Assembly (NCBI RefSeq): GCF_019802045.1
Contig: NZ_JAHVHU010000002.1
Coordinates: forward strand, 186,001-250,000
Direction of reading: 5' to 3'
Source of the DNA: Membranihabitans marinus
GTDB lineage: Bacteria > Bacteroidota > Bacteroidia > Chitinophagales > Saprospiraceae
Length of the DNA: 64,000 nt
Shown: piece after piece, positions 8,736-18,705 of the stretch
Position numbering within the stretch: position 1 is the first letter of the stretch
Layout of the letters: each line of letters begins with the position of its first letter
Notes under the pieces: generated by a model
What the model was told of the DNA's origin: nothing
What the model saw: the letters and a program-made list of their open reading frames with translations, nothing else
Database searches by the model: none
Program-made: the position numbers and the translations under genes

Positions 8736-8918
8736 AGGTTTATTCGTTTTTATTGCGTCGTTTATTCGTTGAGATAATCCATGTACCGACAACGAAGTGA
8801 CCAGGTGTTGCATATCAGTATAGATGTCTAGATAATCTCAGCTGTCTGACACCCGTTCCTTAACTCCTTAAAGCCCCTCAGGGCGTCCTAACACCTATCA
8901 GTGAAGCGCACTAATCCC

Positions 8919-10172
8919 TTACATCGCTACTGCGCCTTCTTCCTGTGCCATTTCATCAACTGTTTTTATGTCGGCTTTCTTTTGCCAGATATAGAATATG
9001 ATAAACAATACAATGAGTATAGCTGGAAACATCACCATTTTCGTAAGCGTGACCTGACCTGCTACTAACTCGAGTTCACTCCCTGTCAATCCCATACTTT
9101 CTGCGGTGACACGGGCATCATCGATCCATCCACCGATGACGGGTTGGAATATGGCGCTGGAAAACATCCCCATCCCGCCGATCAGAGACAGCCCTAAAGC
9201 TCCCGTGACAGGGGCTCTTTTGGCGGCTGCTCCCACCATTGTCGGCCAGAAATAACAAACCCCAATTGCAAAAAATATAGCTGCCACGTATGCCATTGGA
9301 CCGGTGACTACACTAAACATGTAAATACCGATGGCTGAAAATATCGCGCCACCCAATAGAACGCCTGTTTGACCCAGTGTGGCGATAACAGGGCCTGCAA
9401 ACCATCGTCCAACGGCCATCAGTCCGGTCACCAGTGCCAGAATAATCATTGGACTAGCTCCGCTTTCTGACAGTGTAACACTAACCCATTGTTGCGGTCC
9501 GAATTCTGTAATGGCAGTTATAGCCATCGTGAAGAACAAGAATAAGAAAACTGGACTTCCGAGGGCTTTGAAATTTTCTGTCAAAGATTTCATTTCCTCC
9601 AATTTGGGCTTGGGGAAATTTTGACCTAAAAAGAGGATGAAATAGATCACTGCCGGAATCAACATGATCCATATTTGAGCTTGCCACCCCATATTGGCAT
9701 CGGTCATGAACTTGGAGATTAGACTTCCCAGTACAATTCCACCCGGAAACCACATATGAAACCGGTTCAGCATTTTATCGACCATATTCCCCTTGTAGCT
9801 GTCTGCGATCATCGGATTACAGGCTGCTTCTGTACATCCATTTCCAAATCCAATAAAAAGCGTAGAAATTAACAGTGTCGTATAGCCTCCTGCATAGATA
9901 GTCATCAATATGCCGATCACATGTGAGACAAAGGCAATTCGCATAATATTTTTGGGGCCGATCGAATTATAAAAGATACCACCTAAGATCATAGAAATCG
10001 GAAACCCAAAAAACCACATGGAATTGATAAATCCGAGTTGTTCTGCGGTCAAGCCGAATTCATCGCCAAGCTGCGGAAGAATTCCTGCACGAATGGAAAA
10101 AGTCAATGCAGTCGTAATGAGGGCAAAGCAGCTCCCATAAAACAGGATATTCTTATTAATTTTTTCGTTCAT
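8919..10172 (-). CDS. MFS transporter (sugar/nucleoside permease-like)
   Basis: A 417-residue inner-membrane protein with ~12 hydrophobic segments and the MFS loop SIGPKNIMRIAF after TM2. Position and neighbours (ThuA-like protein, ketose epimerase downstream, SusCD upstream) suggest it imports a mono- or oligosaccharide released by the PUL; this is inferred, since no substrate motif can be read. It probably starts the MFS-ThuA-epimerase transcription unit, although 183 bp containing a small GCCC-CTCA-GGGC hairpin (8873-8884) separate it from the ThuA-like gene. A candidate promoter and operator lie upstream. Confidence 0.86.
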   Translation of the reverse strand: MNEKINKNILFYGSCFALITTALTFSIRAGILPQLGDEFGLTAEQLGFINSMWFFGFPISMILGGIFYNSIGPKNIMRIAFVSHVIGILMTIYAGGYTTLLISTLFIGFGNGCTEAACNPMIADSYKGNMVDKMLNRFHMWFPGGIVLGSLISKFMTDANMGWQAQIWIMLIPAVIYFILFLGQNFPKPKLEEMKSLTENFKALGSPVFLFLFFTMAITAITEFGPQQWVSVTLSESGASPMIILALVTGLMAVGRWFAGPVIATLGQTGVLLGGAIFSAIGIYMFSVVTGPMAYVAAIFFAIGVCYFWPTMVGAAAKRAPVTGALGLSLIGGMGMFSSAIFQPVIGGWIDDARVTAESMGLTGSELELVAGQVTLTKMVMFPAILIVLFIIFYIWQKKADIKTVDEMAQEEGAVAM

Positions 10173-10346
10173 TGGTTGTTGAGTTTAGGTTAGTGACTAT
10201 AAAAATTATTTAATGTTTAAATGCCCGGAAGAATTCCAGTTTAAAAAATCAGTTCCTATTGTTGTGGATGGTGAAAAAGCACACAACTTAATGATGACTT
10301 CTTAAAATATCGATTGTTTCCTTAAAAAATTTCAAAATAGGAAATT

Positions 10347-10374
10347 CAAAAGATATATCAAGGATTTGTGTCAA
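10347..10374 (-). promoter_or_regulatory. Candidate Bacteroidota-type promoter of the MFS gene
   Basis: On the minus strand, TTG (10372-10374) is followed after 16 bases by TATCTTTTG (10355-10347), close to the Bacteroidota -33 TTG / -7 TAnnTTTG pattern. This would give a leader of ~165 bases. It is based on a short motif match only. Confidence 0.35.
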
Positions 10375-10432
10375 ATATTTCTAATCAGTTGCATTATTCC
10401 GAAAAGGTAATGGAATCGAAGATTATGAGTTC

Positions 10433-10448
10433 CCTAGGGTTTCCTAGG
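10433..10448. promoter_or_regulatory. Candidate operator: CCTAGG direct repeat
   Basis: CCTAGGGTTTCCTAGG consists of two CCTAGG half-sites 10 bp apart, one helical turn. It lies ~60 bp upstream of the candidate -33 box of the MFS gene. A 13/16 match, CCTATGGTTGCCTATG, lies upstream of the PUL 1 SusC gene. Half-sites on one face of the helix suit a dimeric or tandem-binding regulator. Confidence 0.45.
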
Positions 10449-10641
10449 GTGGTTCTTGATGAGTAACAAGTAAGGAGCAGCATATGGAATCCGACCATTC
10501 ATCACTTTACGGACGGATCAGATTGCGGAGAACACAAATCTGCGGGGTTCGTCAGATGGGTGATGACGGTGCTCACCTTACCCGCCTACCCCAAAGCCAT
10601 CCGGGCGAGGAAGTTTTGATATCTGCGGTACTTACCTTCCT
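10449..10641. other. Remainder of the 10173-10641 gap, no gene seen
   Basis: No credible ORF. A stretch around 10500-10550 contains ATCTG/CAGAT inverted segments (ATCTGCGGGGTTCGTCAGAT, 10531-10550) and looks like a decayed stem-loop repeat, distantly similar in wording to the hairpin at 20463-20502. No clear terminator follows the DUF4998 gene. Confidence 0.35.
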
Positions 10642-11841
10642 TCAATTGATTTGATCGGCCCAAAATTCGAATTCGGTGAGGTGGGTGTCACTATCTTCCA
10701 CCCAGGCTTCCAAAAATACAAACCGCACAAATCGGACGTTTTCCATTTTGTCGATATCTACCTGGATGGGGGTGCCATCAGTGGGTTGTTCGGATTGGAC
10801 ATCTTCTACCAATAGAGTCCAGCCTTTGTCTTGGGACTCCTGTGCCCACCCCGGATTATCCGCAGATAAGGACGTTGCTGCGTTGGTCGTGTCACTAATG
10901 CCCCACAGCTGGAATTTACGAGGTGTACGTTCGTAGCAACAATCCTGGCGGGGGTACAGCTTGAACCGGGTCAACTGCGCCGATACACCGAGATCAAAAG
11001 TAAAATGATAAGGTGTTCGCTCCTCCGAGTAGGTATGGTACCAGTCTCCGTTGCCGGTATTGCCATTAAATAGTTTATTCAAGGATCCCCCATGTGCATC
11101 TGCTACAATATCATTGGGCAAATGCACCGGCATGATCAGCGATGGATCCAGTTTGTAGATATCCGGGAAATTAAATTCCGCTCGTGGTGACAGGAAGCTG
11201 TCAATAGCTGCAGAATCCGGAGAATGCCAGGTCTCTAGCGCAAAACTTTCACCGGCCGGGAAATCAGGTACAATAGATTCATTCTCATCGGCATGGATCA
11301 GAATGGTTAATACTGAATCTTCTGCTGTCTGATAAATCAAACGACTATTTAAGACCGATTCTTCCGGGGTGGCCCATTCTATTTTCAGATTCTTGCCAAC
11401 CGATGTCATTTGTTCAATGGATCGGTTCTGTAGACCACTTTGGTAGTTCGGACCGTACACGGATGCTGTATGCTCTGTAGTGAGTGATTTTTGACCGGAA
11501 TCATCCTCGAACCACAATACAAAATTATAATTCCCTTCGGGGATATCGACTAAAACATCCAGAGTATCTCTGGTCGTAATGTCAAACGGCTGCATGTCTT
11601 CGCCGTTGTTCCATGAAATCACCCCTTTGGCAATTTTAGGGTCTGCATTAACGGGGATTAAAAATAAAATCTTTTCATTCCCGGGACGGGTCACAATCAT
11701 TCCGGGTTTGCCGACCGCAACCGCGGATCCGGTTTCACTGAGGTAATCATTGTAGGTGTCATAAATGTCTGTGGTACATGACACTATTGTCCCGAAAATC
11801 AAAATAATGATCCAGGCCGTTTTGGATGTTATGTGGCTCAT
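10642..11841 (-). CDS. DUF4998 / discoidin-like surface lipoprotein
   Basis: 399 residues from the ATG at 11841, giving a lipoprotein signal ending TIVSC. The longer frame back to 12003 would overlap the upstream gene and lacks a signal at its N-terminus. The N-terminal half matches DUF4998 (GKPGMIVTRPGNEKILFLIP, ISWNNGEDMQPFDI, EGNYNFVLWFEDDSG). The last ~150 residues resemble an F5/8-type galactose-binding beta-sandwich (YHFTFDLGVSAQLTRFKLYP, VRFVRFVFLEAW). Such proteins follow susD in many PULs and are thought to be surface glycan-binding proteins at the outer membrane. It is the last gene of the SusC-SusD-DUF5000-DUF4998 operon, 37 bp after its neighbour. Confidence 0.82.
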   Translation of the reverse strand: MSHITSKTAWIIILIFGTIVSCTTDIYDTYNDYLSETGSAVAVGKPGMIVTRPGNEKILFLIPVNADPKIAKGVISWNNGEDMQPFDITTRDTLDVLVDIPEGNYNFVLWFEDDSGQKSLTTEHTASVYGPNYQSGLQNRSIEQMTSVGKNLKIEWATPEESVLNSRLIYQTAEDSVLTILIHADENESIVPDFPAGESFALETWHSPDSAAIDSFLSPRAEFNFPDIYKLDPSLIMPVHLPNDIVADAHGGSLNKLFNGNTGNGDWYHTYSEERTPYHFTFDLGVSAQLTRFKLYPRQDCCYERTPRKFQLWGISDTTNAATSLSADNPGWAQESQDKGWTLLVEDVQSEQPTDGTPIQVDIDKMENVRFVRFVFLEAWVEDSDTHLTEFEFWADQIN

Positions 11842-11878
11842 ATTGTTTGTTTTAAATACTTGATTTATACTCGAAAGA

Positions 11879-13087
11879 TTACTGCACTTCGCCCCAAAAA
11901 TCCATCTCCATAATATGCATAAACCTGGATCCTGACCAGTTTTGTAAATTAACAAACCGAATATACCGTACTTTTGGAGCGTCGAGCGGAAAGATGTATT
12001 CATGCCCTCTGCCTCCCAGTTCTACGTCATCATTGGATACCTGGCCCAGTGGTAATCCGGATGGTTTCAGCACCTCCCCATTAGAGATTAATTTGGTCCA
12101 GCCGTCAAAAGTGCCATCCTGGGTCAACTCACTGGCGCCCCACACATCAAAATAGCGAGGGTTGCCATGATAATACAGCCAGGACCCCTGGCGCTGCCAA
12201 AACTTGAAACGAGATAATTGCGCCGTAACACCCAGATCCAGGGTGAAAAAATGCCGATTCGGCTCCGGATACTCTGGTGTGGGGTTGTCATCAGTCCAGC
12301 CTTGTGGCGTATGAAAGCCTCCGCCACCAATATTGTTATTGAATAAATTGGTCATGACCCATCCCCAGGCATCGGGCGCATCGTGCGGTAATTTCAAAGG
12401 ATTGAAGAGGTTCTTATCCAGGTTTTGTTCAAATAAGGGTTTGATCGTCGTTTCGATCCGGGTCGATAGATTATCGTACCGATCCCGGATAAAGACGGCA
12501 AAATTTCGCGGAATGGTATCAAATCCACGAACTGCAAAATTATCTTCCTTTTGACTGGAATATCGTATATCAACCTGTTCCAGTTCACCTACTTCATTTT
12601 CAGCTTCCACGATGACAGCGATCTCCGCTTGATTTTCATTCACCCACGATATGCCAATACCTCCAAAATCCGGATTGATTTTAATGGATTCTGCGATCAG
12701 AGTAATCGGTGGGGTCAGGGGTTGAATGTCGACATTTACGGCAGCAGATCTGTTTTCGCTCTGATCTACGACACGTAATTCGACAGTATAATTTACAGTA
12801 TCCGGAAATCCTGCTACCTCAATGGAATTATTGAACACGGAAGATTTCCAGTTATTCAGTTTTCCGTCTGCCGATGTAAACGATGCTTCCACATAAAGCA
12901 CGTCTTTATCCGGTGGTAAGGTGTAGGAAATTCGCGCTCCACCAGGTAAGTTTTCGACTTCAATATTTGTAACCGCTCCTGGTGGTATAGAATCTTCCAC
13001 CAAGGGTCGTTTTTCATCCTCATCGCAGCTATTTAGCAGCCCTATCGTGAGAAAAATAAATATAAATGTTCTAATTCTTTTCATCAT
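11879..13087 (-). CDS. DUF4959/DUF5126/DUF5000-type surface lipoprotein
   Basis: 402 residues with a lipoprotein signal ending GLLNSC. The order fits the Bacteroidota DUF4959-DUF5126-DUF5000 architecture: two FN3-like sandwiches (PPGAVTNIEVENLPGGARISY; IGISWVNENQAEIAVIVE) and a C-terminal DUF5000/F5_8-like domain (FFTLDLGVTAQLSRFKFWQRQG, ending VRYIRFVNLQNW). Its C-terminal half resembles that of the next gene, suggesting an old duplication. Probably a surface glycan-binding partner of the SusCD complex. It begins 21 bp after the susD-like stop. A second ATG lies one codon later. Confidence 0.82.
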   Translation of the reverse strand: MMKRIRTFIFIFLTIGLLNSCDEDEKRPLVEDSIPPGAVTNIEVENLPGGARISYTLPPDKDVLYVEASFTSADGKLNNWKSSVFNNSIEVAGFPDTVNYTVELRVVDQSENRSAAVNVDIQPLTPPITLIAESIKINPDFGGIGISWVNENQAEIAVIVEAENEVGELEQVDIRYSSQKEDNFAVRGFDTIPRNFAVFIRDRYDNLSTRIETTIKPLFEQNLDKNLFNPLKLPHDAPDAWGWVMTNLFNNNIGGGGFHTPQGWTDDNPTPEYPEPNRHFFTLDLGVTAQLSRFKFWQRQGSWLYYHGNPRYFDVWGASELTQDGTFDGWTKLISNGEVLKPSGLPLGQVSNDDVELGGRGHEYIFPLDAPKVRYIRFVNLQNWSGSRFMHIMEMDFWGEVQ

Positions 13088-13108
13088 GTGAATTTTTATA
13101 GTTCAAAA

Positions 13109-14992
13109 TCACCAGCCAGGTGCCTGATCCAGGTTCGTGTTAACGATTATATCTGCTTCAGAGATCGGCCACAAATAGTCCTTTTTGGTGAATTTTGTTT
13201 CACCCACCGTACGAAGCTGATAATATTCTTCAGGCGTTTTCTTGTTGATGCTCCAACCACGAATATTGCTGTTCATTTTCTCTTCCAGCTTCCACCACCG
13301 CCGTAAATCCCAGAACCGATGTCCTTCGAAGGCCAGTTCGATTAATCGTTCCTGATGAATAATCTCCCGAAAACCTTCTTTCGAAGCGACCTTCTCGGGT
13401 TGCGTGGAATGAACTTGCCAGGATTCCTCTACACCGGCGAGTCCTGCTCGTTCTCGGACTTTGTCTATATATTCATATGCTTTTTCTGATGGCCCCTCCA
13501 CTTCATTCAATACTTCTGCATAGAGTAAATACAGATCCGCTAACCTCAAAACCGGCCAGGGATAGATTTCTCTCGAGTAATTGGTTGATAAAACATCTTC
13601 TTCATTGACTAATTTTTTGGGCAGGTAACCGGTGACACTATACCGGAAAGCATCGATCTGCCCAGAAACCTGGCTCTCTTTTCCCCGTACCACCCATTGA
13701 TTTTGGTCGTCCAGTCTGCCCTGACCATAGATCAGACTTCCATCAAAGGATAAAGAAGCGTAAAATCGTGCTTCCCTGTTCAGGTGTAGGACTACGGTCT
13801 CAAATCCGGGCTCCATGTAATACTGGTGGTCTTCACCTACCGTGGTGAGTTCCAGCCGATCGTTATAATTGAAGTTTTTGTCTTCCGAAATAGGTACTCC
13901 GTTGTTGGAGTAATAAAGTTCCGCCATACGAAATGTAGCTGCCCAATAGGATTGGACCTGTTCCAGGATTTCGGCCCGTGCCGAAGGATCAATTCGGGTA
14001 AAGGACCAATTTTGAAGCGTGGCAGCGGTGGGATTGGCACTGCCCCAGATCACTTCCGGGTTCCACTTTTCGGTGACCGAGCCCCGGATACTCATTTTTA
14101 ATATCGTGGAATCGGACAGATCAAAAATGGAAGAACCCGGGTAATGATACAGGCTGTGACCACCTGCTTCTGCCAGGATAATGGCTGTGTCGCAGGCTGA
14201 TGCTGCTCTTTCCCACTTCTGAGCGTCGAAATTTGGATTAATATAGGGGACGCCATCACTATTAAGCCAGTTGCTATAAAAGTTATTACCATTGAACATA
14301 GGACTTGCTGCGGTAGCTAGTACTTTTGCTTTGATGCCGGCTGCAATAGGTTTGGTGATACGTCCCAACTCTTCTCCACGATTTTGGATTGCCTCCGGTA
14401 AACTAGGCATAGCTTCATCGATTAGTTCTACAATATAATCCACGACCTCGTCGACCGGATCCCGACTGCGGCGCACTTCGTTGACATCGCCACTTACAGA
14501 TATATTTTCTCGAATAATGGGTATGGGGCCATACATTCTCATCAGCCAAAAGTGGTAGTAGGCTTTGAGAAACTTGGCTTCCGCAATCCATCTTTCCTTT
14601 TCAAACGGCTCCAGATCCCTGGGCTGATCAATGTTTTCAAGAAAGATGTTGCAATCCCGGATTGCTACGAACATGTTGTGGTCTGACCAATAGTCCAGAT
14701 AAGGGTTTGTGATTCGTTGATCTCCCTTGGCAATATTCAGCCCACCCCAGTTTCGGCCGGTTACATCATTTGTCCATATTTCATCGCCTGCTATGAGACC
14801 TGGATTGGAATTGCTGGCATGAGCCGGCAGGTACCCGTATAAGGTATAGAAAAACCGCTCTGCGTTCACCCGGCTGTTAAATGCAATATCAATCGTAGCA
14901 ACATTATCCGGGACTACATCCAGAAAGGAGTTGCAGGAAAAAGTGAATATTCCAAAAAATAATACAAAGGGATATAATTTTATAGTTCTCAT
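13109..14992 (-). CDS. SusD/RagB-family outer-membrane lipoprotein (PUL 1)
   Basis: 627 residues from the ATG at 14992, giving the signal FTFSC. The upstream ATG at 15028 would overlap the SusC stop and put 12 residues before the signal. SusD landmarks: CNSFLDVVPDN at the mature N-terminus, YYHFWLMRMYGPIPII (TPR core), a late PVLRLADLYLLYAEVLNE helix, RERAGL and EGHRFWDLRRWW near the C-terminus. SusD caps the SusC barrel and delivers glycan to it. Only 10 bp separate it from the SusC gene. It is longer than the usual 500-580 residues. Confidence 0.93.
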   Translation of the reverse strand: MRTIKLYPFVLFFGIFTFSCNSFLDVVPDNVATIDIAFNSRVNAERFFYTLYGYLPAHASNSNPGLIAGDEIWTNDVTGRNWGGLNIAKGDQRITNPYLDYWSDHNMFVAIRDCNIFLENIDQPRDLEPFEKERWIAEAKFLKAYYHFWLMRMYGPIPIIRENISVSGDVNEVRRSRDPVDEVVDYIVELIDEAMPSLPEAIQNRGEELGRITKPIAAGIKAKVLATAASPMFNGNNFYSNWLNSDGVPYINPNFDAQKWERAASACDTAIILAEAGGHSLYHYPGSSIFDLSDSTILKMSIRGSVTEKWNPEVIWGSANPTAATLQNWSFTRIDPSARAEILEQVQSYWAATFRMAELYYSNNGVPISEDKNFNYNDRLELTTVGEDHQYYMEPGFETVVLHLNREARFYASLSFDGSLIYGQGRLDDQNQWVVRGKESQVSGQIDAFRYSVTGYLPKKLVNEEDVLSTNYSREIYPWPVLRLADLYLLYAEVLNEVEGPSEKAYEYIDKVRERAGLAGVEESWQVHSTQPEKVASKEGFREIIHQERLIELAFEGHRFWDLRRWWKLEEKMNSNIRGWSINKKTPEEYYQLRTVGETKFTKKDYLWPISEADIIVNTNLDQAPGW

Positions 14993-15002
14993 ATTGTGTC
15001 TG

Positions 15003-18000
15003 TTAAAAGTTGATTTGAATACCTGCATTAATGATGCGTTGAAGTGGGTAATTCATTCCGTTCCCCCGTAATTCGGGATCCCACAATTTGAATTTGCTAA
15101 AATGAAAAAGGTTGGTACCATTTAAATAGATTCGGAGGTTTTCGATAGCACCAGCTACACCGGCCAGTTCATTGATGTTATAACCAATTTCAGCTTGTTT
15201 CAATCGGATGAAAGCACCATCGCGTAAAAACCAGGTGTTGGTTTGAATATTGTTGTCGATTGGGTTTACAGACAACCTGGGCCATTTGGCGTAGAGGTTC
15301 CGGTTGTCTTCGGACCAGTGAGACTCAGCAAATGCTTTGAGTAGCTGATTCTCCGAAGTCAATTCCGATACCACATCATTACTGTTATCTGTATCTGCAA
15401 ATGGGGTCAATTTCCGGGAATCAATAAAAAAGGATATTCGATCCAAGCCTTGCACGAAAGCTGAGATATCAAAATTCTTATAACCCAATGAGAAACCGAC
15501 TCCATAGCTGATTTCGGGTTCGGTGGATTCGCCGATGGGAACCCGGTCCAGCGAAGAGATGACTCCGTCATTATTGATATCACGGTACTTAATATCACCC
15601 CCCATCACGGGCCCAAAGTCCTGTCGCGCCGAATTGTCAACATCTTCCTGGTCTATGAACAATCGTTCTGCAATTAATCCGTAGGTCTGATTCAAGGGTT
15701 GACCTATTCTCGAAAGCCAGGGGGTGCCAAACTCGAGATAATTAGGCTCTTCGAATACGGAAAATTCGCTGTTCGTCAACGTGTAATTTCCTCGCATACT
15801 GATCCAGAAGTCCGGGGTGAAGTTGTGATAAACATCGAGTGACATATCCAGTCCGCCCGAGAGCGCTTCTCCGATGTTCGCTCGGATTGGTGCCTGGAGT
15901 CCGACCAAAGTAGGGATGTCAGAACGGGTCTGGAGTATGTTGGTTCTTTTTTCATGGAACCATTCCACCTGCAGCTGTACCGCATCCTGAAACAACCCCA
16001 ACTCTACACCTAGGTTTGTTTTATAAGCTGTTTCCCAGGTGATGTTTCTGTTTTCATATCGTGAGATGGAGACACCCGGGCGGCTAAAGCTATAGTTGGT
16101 TCCAAAGGTAGCTCCGCGGTTATTGTCGATCAGATTGACATTGGATAAGTAAAAGAACCTGTCCGCCAATGATCCGATAGCATCATTACCCACTATTCCG
16201 TAGGATCCCCGTAGTTTGAAGCGGTTTATTTTTTCGGAGAACCAGAAATCTTCATTTGATAATACCCATCCGGCTCCTACTGAAGGAAAAAATCCGTAGC
16301 GGTTATTGGTAGAGAATCGTTCCGATCCATTGTATCCGAAATTAAATTCACCAAAATAACGGCTGTCGTAGTTGTATGTGAATCGTCCCGAAACTCCAAG
16401 ATTTCGACTCGGTAAGGAGAGTTGCAACTCCTCCGCATTGCCGTCCAGATACTCCCGGGCAATACCCACCAGCAAGCCGCTGACAGTATGTTTTTCTGCA
16501 AATTGCCGGTCATAGTTAAAGGCCGTTTCCATGTAGAAAACGGTGTTGACCAGCCTGTCCTGTCCTCGGGGGTTAAAGGACAAGAATTCGGTCCCGGTAT
16601 TGTCATTCAAACCCAATAAGGTATATTTGTCTTCACTCCGGTTGTAAAATCCGACATCATAATAAAACGGATTGTAAGATCTGTTTAAGCCAAAAGAGGA
16701 AGTTCTGTTGTTATTCCCCATTAGCCGCCATTTCAACCCCGGCAGTACAAATCCGAGGTCTTGCTTGATTTCGACCTGGACAAGGTTCAAAGAGCGACTG
16801 TAGTCTCGGTAGCCCCGAACCAACTCTGCGTAAGGATTGATAAAGGTACCATCTTCATCATTACCAAAAAGAATATGGTTAGTAAACTCATTGGCCTCAT
16901 CAGGTTCGTAATAGGCAGGAAAGCGAACCGGATTGGATCTGGTGATCATATTGTAAATATCAGTTCCACTGGGAATGGGGCCTTTATAGTCATCCAGTGT
17001 CGCATGCAACCGGACAATGGCCTCGGTGGTGTTCGTCAGATTGATGTTGACGTTGGAACGCAGCAGGTATCTTTTCAGATCGATGTTGTTGTTGAAATTG
17101 TTGCGTTTATCTACCTTCAGTATACCATTATCCTGATTGAAGGATCCGGATACGTAATACTGAGCCACCTTCCCGCCCCCGGAAACACTGAAATTCAGAC
17201 GTTGGTTATAAGTGTAGTCTTTTAAGAGCTGGTCTTGCCAGTTTACGGTCGGGTACACATTGGGATTTCCGCCTTGCAAGGTATTGTCTATTTTACTTTG
17301 CGAATAGGGGAGGATGCCCAGTGGGTCTCGTGTACGGACAGCCTCATTGTGTAGCCTTAAATAAGTGAGCGGATCCGCCAATTCAACATTTTGAGTAGGT
17401 TGCGAAAATGAATTTTCAAAACGCAGATTTACTCTGGGTTTTCCTATTTCTCCTGACTTGGTTGTTACGCTGATAATGCCATTTGCACCACGGGCACCAT
17501 AGATGGCAGTCGCAGTTGCGTCTTTGAATATGGAAAAACTTTCGATGTCATCGGGTTGCAGACGAGCCAGGTCATCAACGGTTAATTCCACACCATCTAT
17601 TAATATCAATGGGTTCTGACGCAAGCCAAATGAGGTGGCGCCCCGGATAAAAAACTGCGCATTGTCCTGTCCCGGCTCTCCTGAATTTTGATAAGCGATT
17701 ACCCCTGAAACCCGGCCTGCTAGTGCCGTAGTAAGGTTGCTCGAGGGTACTTTAAGATCTTTGGGTTTGACCGTGGTGACGGATCCGACCAGGCTTTCTT
17801 TGGTCTGGGTTCCATAGCCTACGACAACGACCTCGTCCAGTAATTCGCCATCTGAAGACATCGTGATGATCATCTCCTGGTTGCGTTCCGGGACTTCAAG
17901 TTCCAGCTTCTGGTAACCTATGTATGAAAAAACAAGTTCTGAACCTGGACCCACATCTGGAAGCGAAAAGTTTCCATCAAAGTCTGTGGCTGTACCTATC

Positions 18001-18311
18001 GTGGTTCCTTTGACCTGGACATTCACGCCAATCAGTGGTTCACCATCTGAGTCCTTGACAATTCCTGTCGTAGTATCCGCCGGAATGGCTTCAGCTATTG
18101 TATTTAAATGCAGGAGTTCTTTTTCGGGCATTAGGTGAGCATGACCGGTTTCATTGATGACCAGTTCTTTCTTTGTGTCAAAATCAGAGGAAAAGCCAGA
18201 AAAAGTGCAGATGAAAATAAAGGTTAAAACGTATACTGTTCTTTGATGAACTCTGAATAAAAGGCAACTGCCATTATTATAGTCATTTGATAATATGTCC
18301 TTCCAAGCCAT
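15003..18311 (-). CDS. SusC/RagA-family TonB-dependent transporter without STN domain (PUL 1)
   Basis: 1102 residues. The signal segment VYVLTFIFICTFSGFSS follows an unusually long ~25-residue leader, so the true start may be downstream and non-ATG. A CarboxypepD_reg-like domain follows (TGIVKDSDGEPLIGVNVQVKG to ELVFSYIGYQKLEL), then the SusC box DEVVVVGYGTQ, the plug (LIDGVELTVDDL, IFKDATATAIYGARGANG) and the barrel ending in an aromatic-rich strand, AGIQINF. It imports oligosaccharides across the outer membrane with TonB energy. There is no STN domain, matching the absence of a nearby FecR/sigma pair. It is the first gene of the four-gene SusCD operon. Confidence 0.94.
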   Translation of the reverse strand: MAWKDILSNDYNNGSCLLFRVHQRTVYVLTFIFICTFSGFSSDFDTKKELVINETGHAHLMPEKELLHLNTIAEAIPADTTTGIVKDSDGEPLIGVNVQVKGTTIGTATDFDGNFSLPDVGPGSELVFSYIGYQKLELEVPERNQEMIITMSSDGELLDEVVVVGYGTQTKESLVGSVTTVKPKDLKVPSSNLTTALAGRVSGVIAYQNSGEPGQDNAQFFIRGATSFGLRQNPLILIDGVELTVDDLARLQPDDIESFSIFKDATATAIYGARGANGIISVTTKSGEIGKPRVNLRFENSFSQPTQNVELADPLTYLRLHNEAVRTRDPLGILPYSQSKIDNTLQGGNPNVYPTVNWQDQLLKDYTYNQRLNFSVSGGGKVAQYYVSGSFNQDNGILKVDKRNNFNNNIDLKRYLLRSNVNINLTNTTEAIVRLHATLDDYKGPIPSGTDIYNMITRSNPVRFPAYYEPDEANEFTNHILFGNDEDGTFINPYAELVRGYRDYSRSLNLVQVEIKQDLGFVLPGLKWRLMGNNNRTSSFGLNRSYNPFYYDVGFYNRSEDKYTLLGLNDNTGTEFLSFNPRGQDRLVNTVFYMETAFNYDRQFAEKHTVSGLLVGIAREYLDGNAEELQLSLPSRNLGVSGRFTYNYDSRYFGEFNFGYNGSERFSTNNRYGFFPSVGAGWVLSNEDFWFSEKINRFKLRGSYGIVGNDAIGSLADRFFYLSNVNLIDNNRGATFGTNYSFSRPGVSISRYENRNITWETAYKTNLGVELGLFQDAVQLQVEWFHEKRTNILQTRSDIPTLVGLQAPIRANIGEALSGGLDMSLDVYHNFTPDFWISMRGNYTLTNSEFSVFEEPNYLEFGTPWLSRIGQPLNQTYGLIAERLFIDQEDVDNSARQDFGPVMGGDIKYRDINNDGVISSLDRVPIGESTEPEISYGVGFSLGYKNFDISAFVQGLDRISFFIDSRKLTPFADTDNSNDVVSELTSENQLLKAFAESHWSEDNRNLYAKWPRLSVNPIDNNIQTNTWFLRDGAFIRLKQAEIGYNINELAGVAGAIENLRIYLNGTNLFHFSKFKLWDPELRGNGMNYPLQRIINAGIQINF

Positions 18312-18425
18312 AGAATAGGTTTTAGGTTGTTACGAAGCCAATAAAAAGTCGTTTTGGGATAGCAGTAGGTCGTGTTAATAATCCTTTTCAAAAGCTAATA
18401 TAATCTTAAATTATCCTTGAGCCTA

Positions 18426-18441
18426 CCTATGGTTGCCTATG
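18426..18441. promoter_or_regulatory. Candidate operator upstream of the PUL 1 SusC gene
   Basis: CCTATGGTTGCCTATG contains two CCTATG half-sites 10 bp apart and matches CCTAGGGTTTCCTAGG at 10433-10448 in 13 of 16 positions. On the minus strand it lies ~30-45 bp upstream of a possible -7 box, TAGCTTTTG (18397-18389), an activator-like position, and ~115 bp before the ATG. Confidence 0.45.
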
Positions 18442-18705
18442 TATATCCTTTGAAACTGTTAATAATCTATTTTATTTTAATATATCGTGCCAGTAAAGTA
18501 TTGATAGTGAGCAAAATAGTATCTGGAATGATGAACTTGGAGTTATTAAAAAAAATTGATAAAATAAATATTATTAAGGTTGGTTGATATCCTAAACTAA
18601 GGGAGGTTTATATGATGTGTCGATGTGGGCTAAGTATATTGAATGGGATGAAATAGGGAGAAGGATCTTTCGGTGGAATAAATTTTGATTCTCCCCTATT
18701 CCGAG

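Noticed and set aside
8873-8884. GCCC-CTCA-GGGC hairpin between the MFS and ThuA-like genes
   Set aside because: Only 4 base pairs and a weak T-rich tail; not enough to call a terminator or attenuator.
18653-18699. 10-bp inverted repeat next to dispersed element copy A
   Set aside because: It is not present beside copy B, so it is not part of the element, and its loop of 26 bases and one bulge make it a weak structure.
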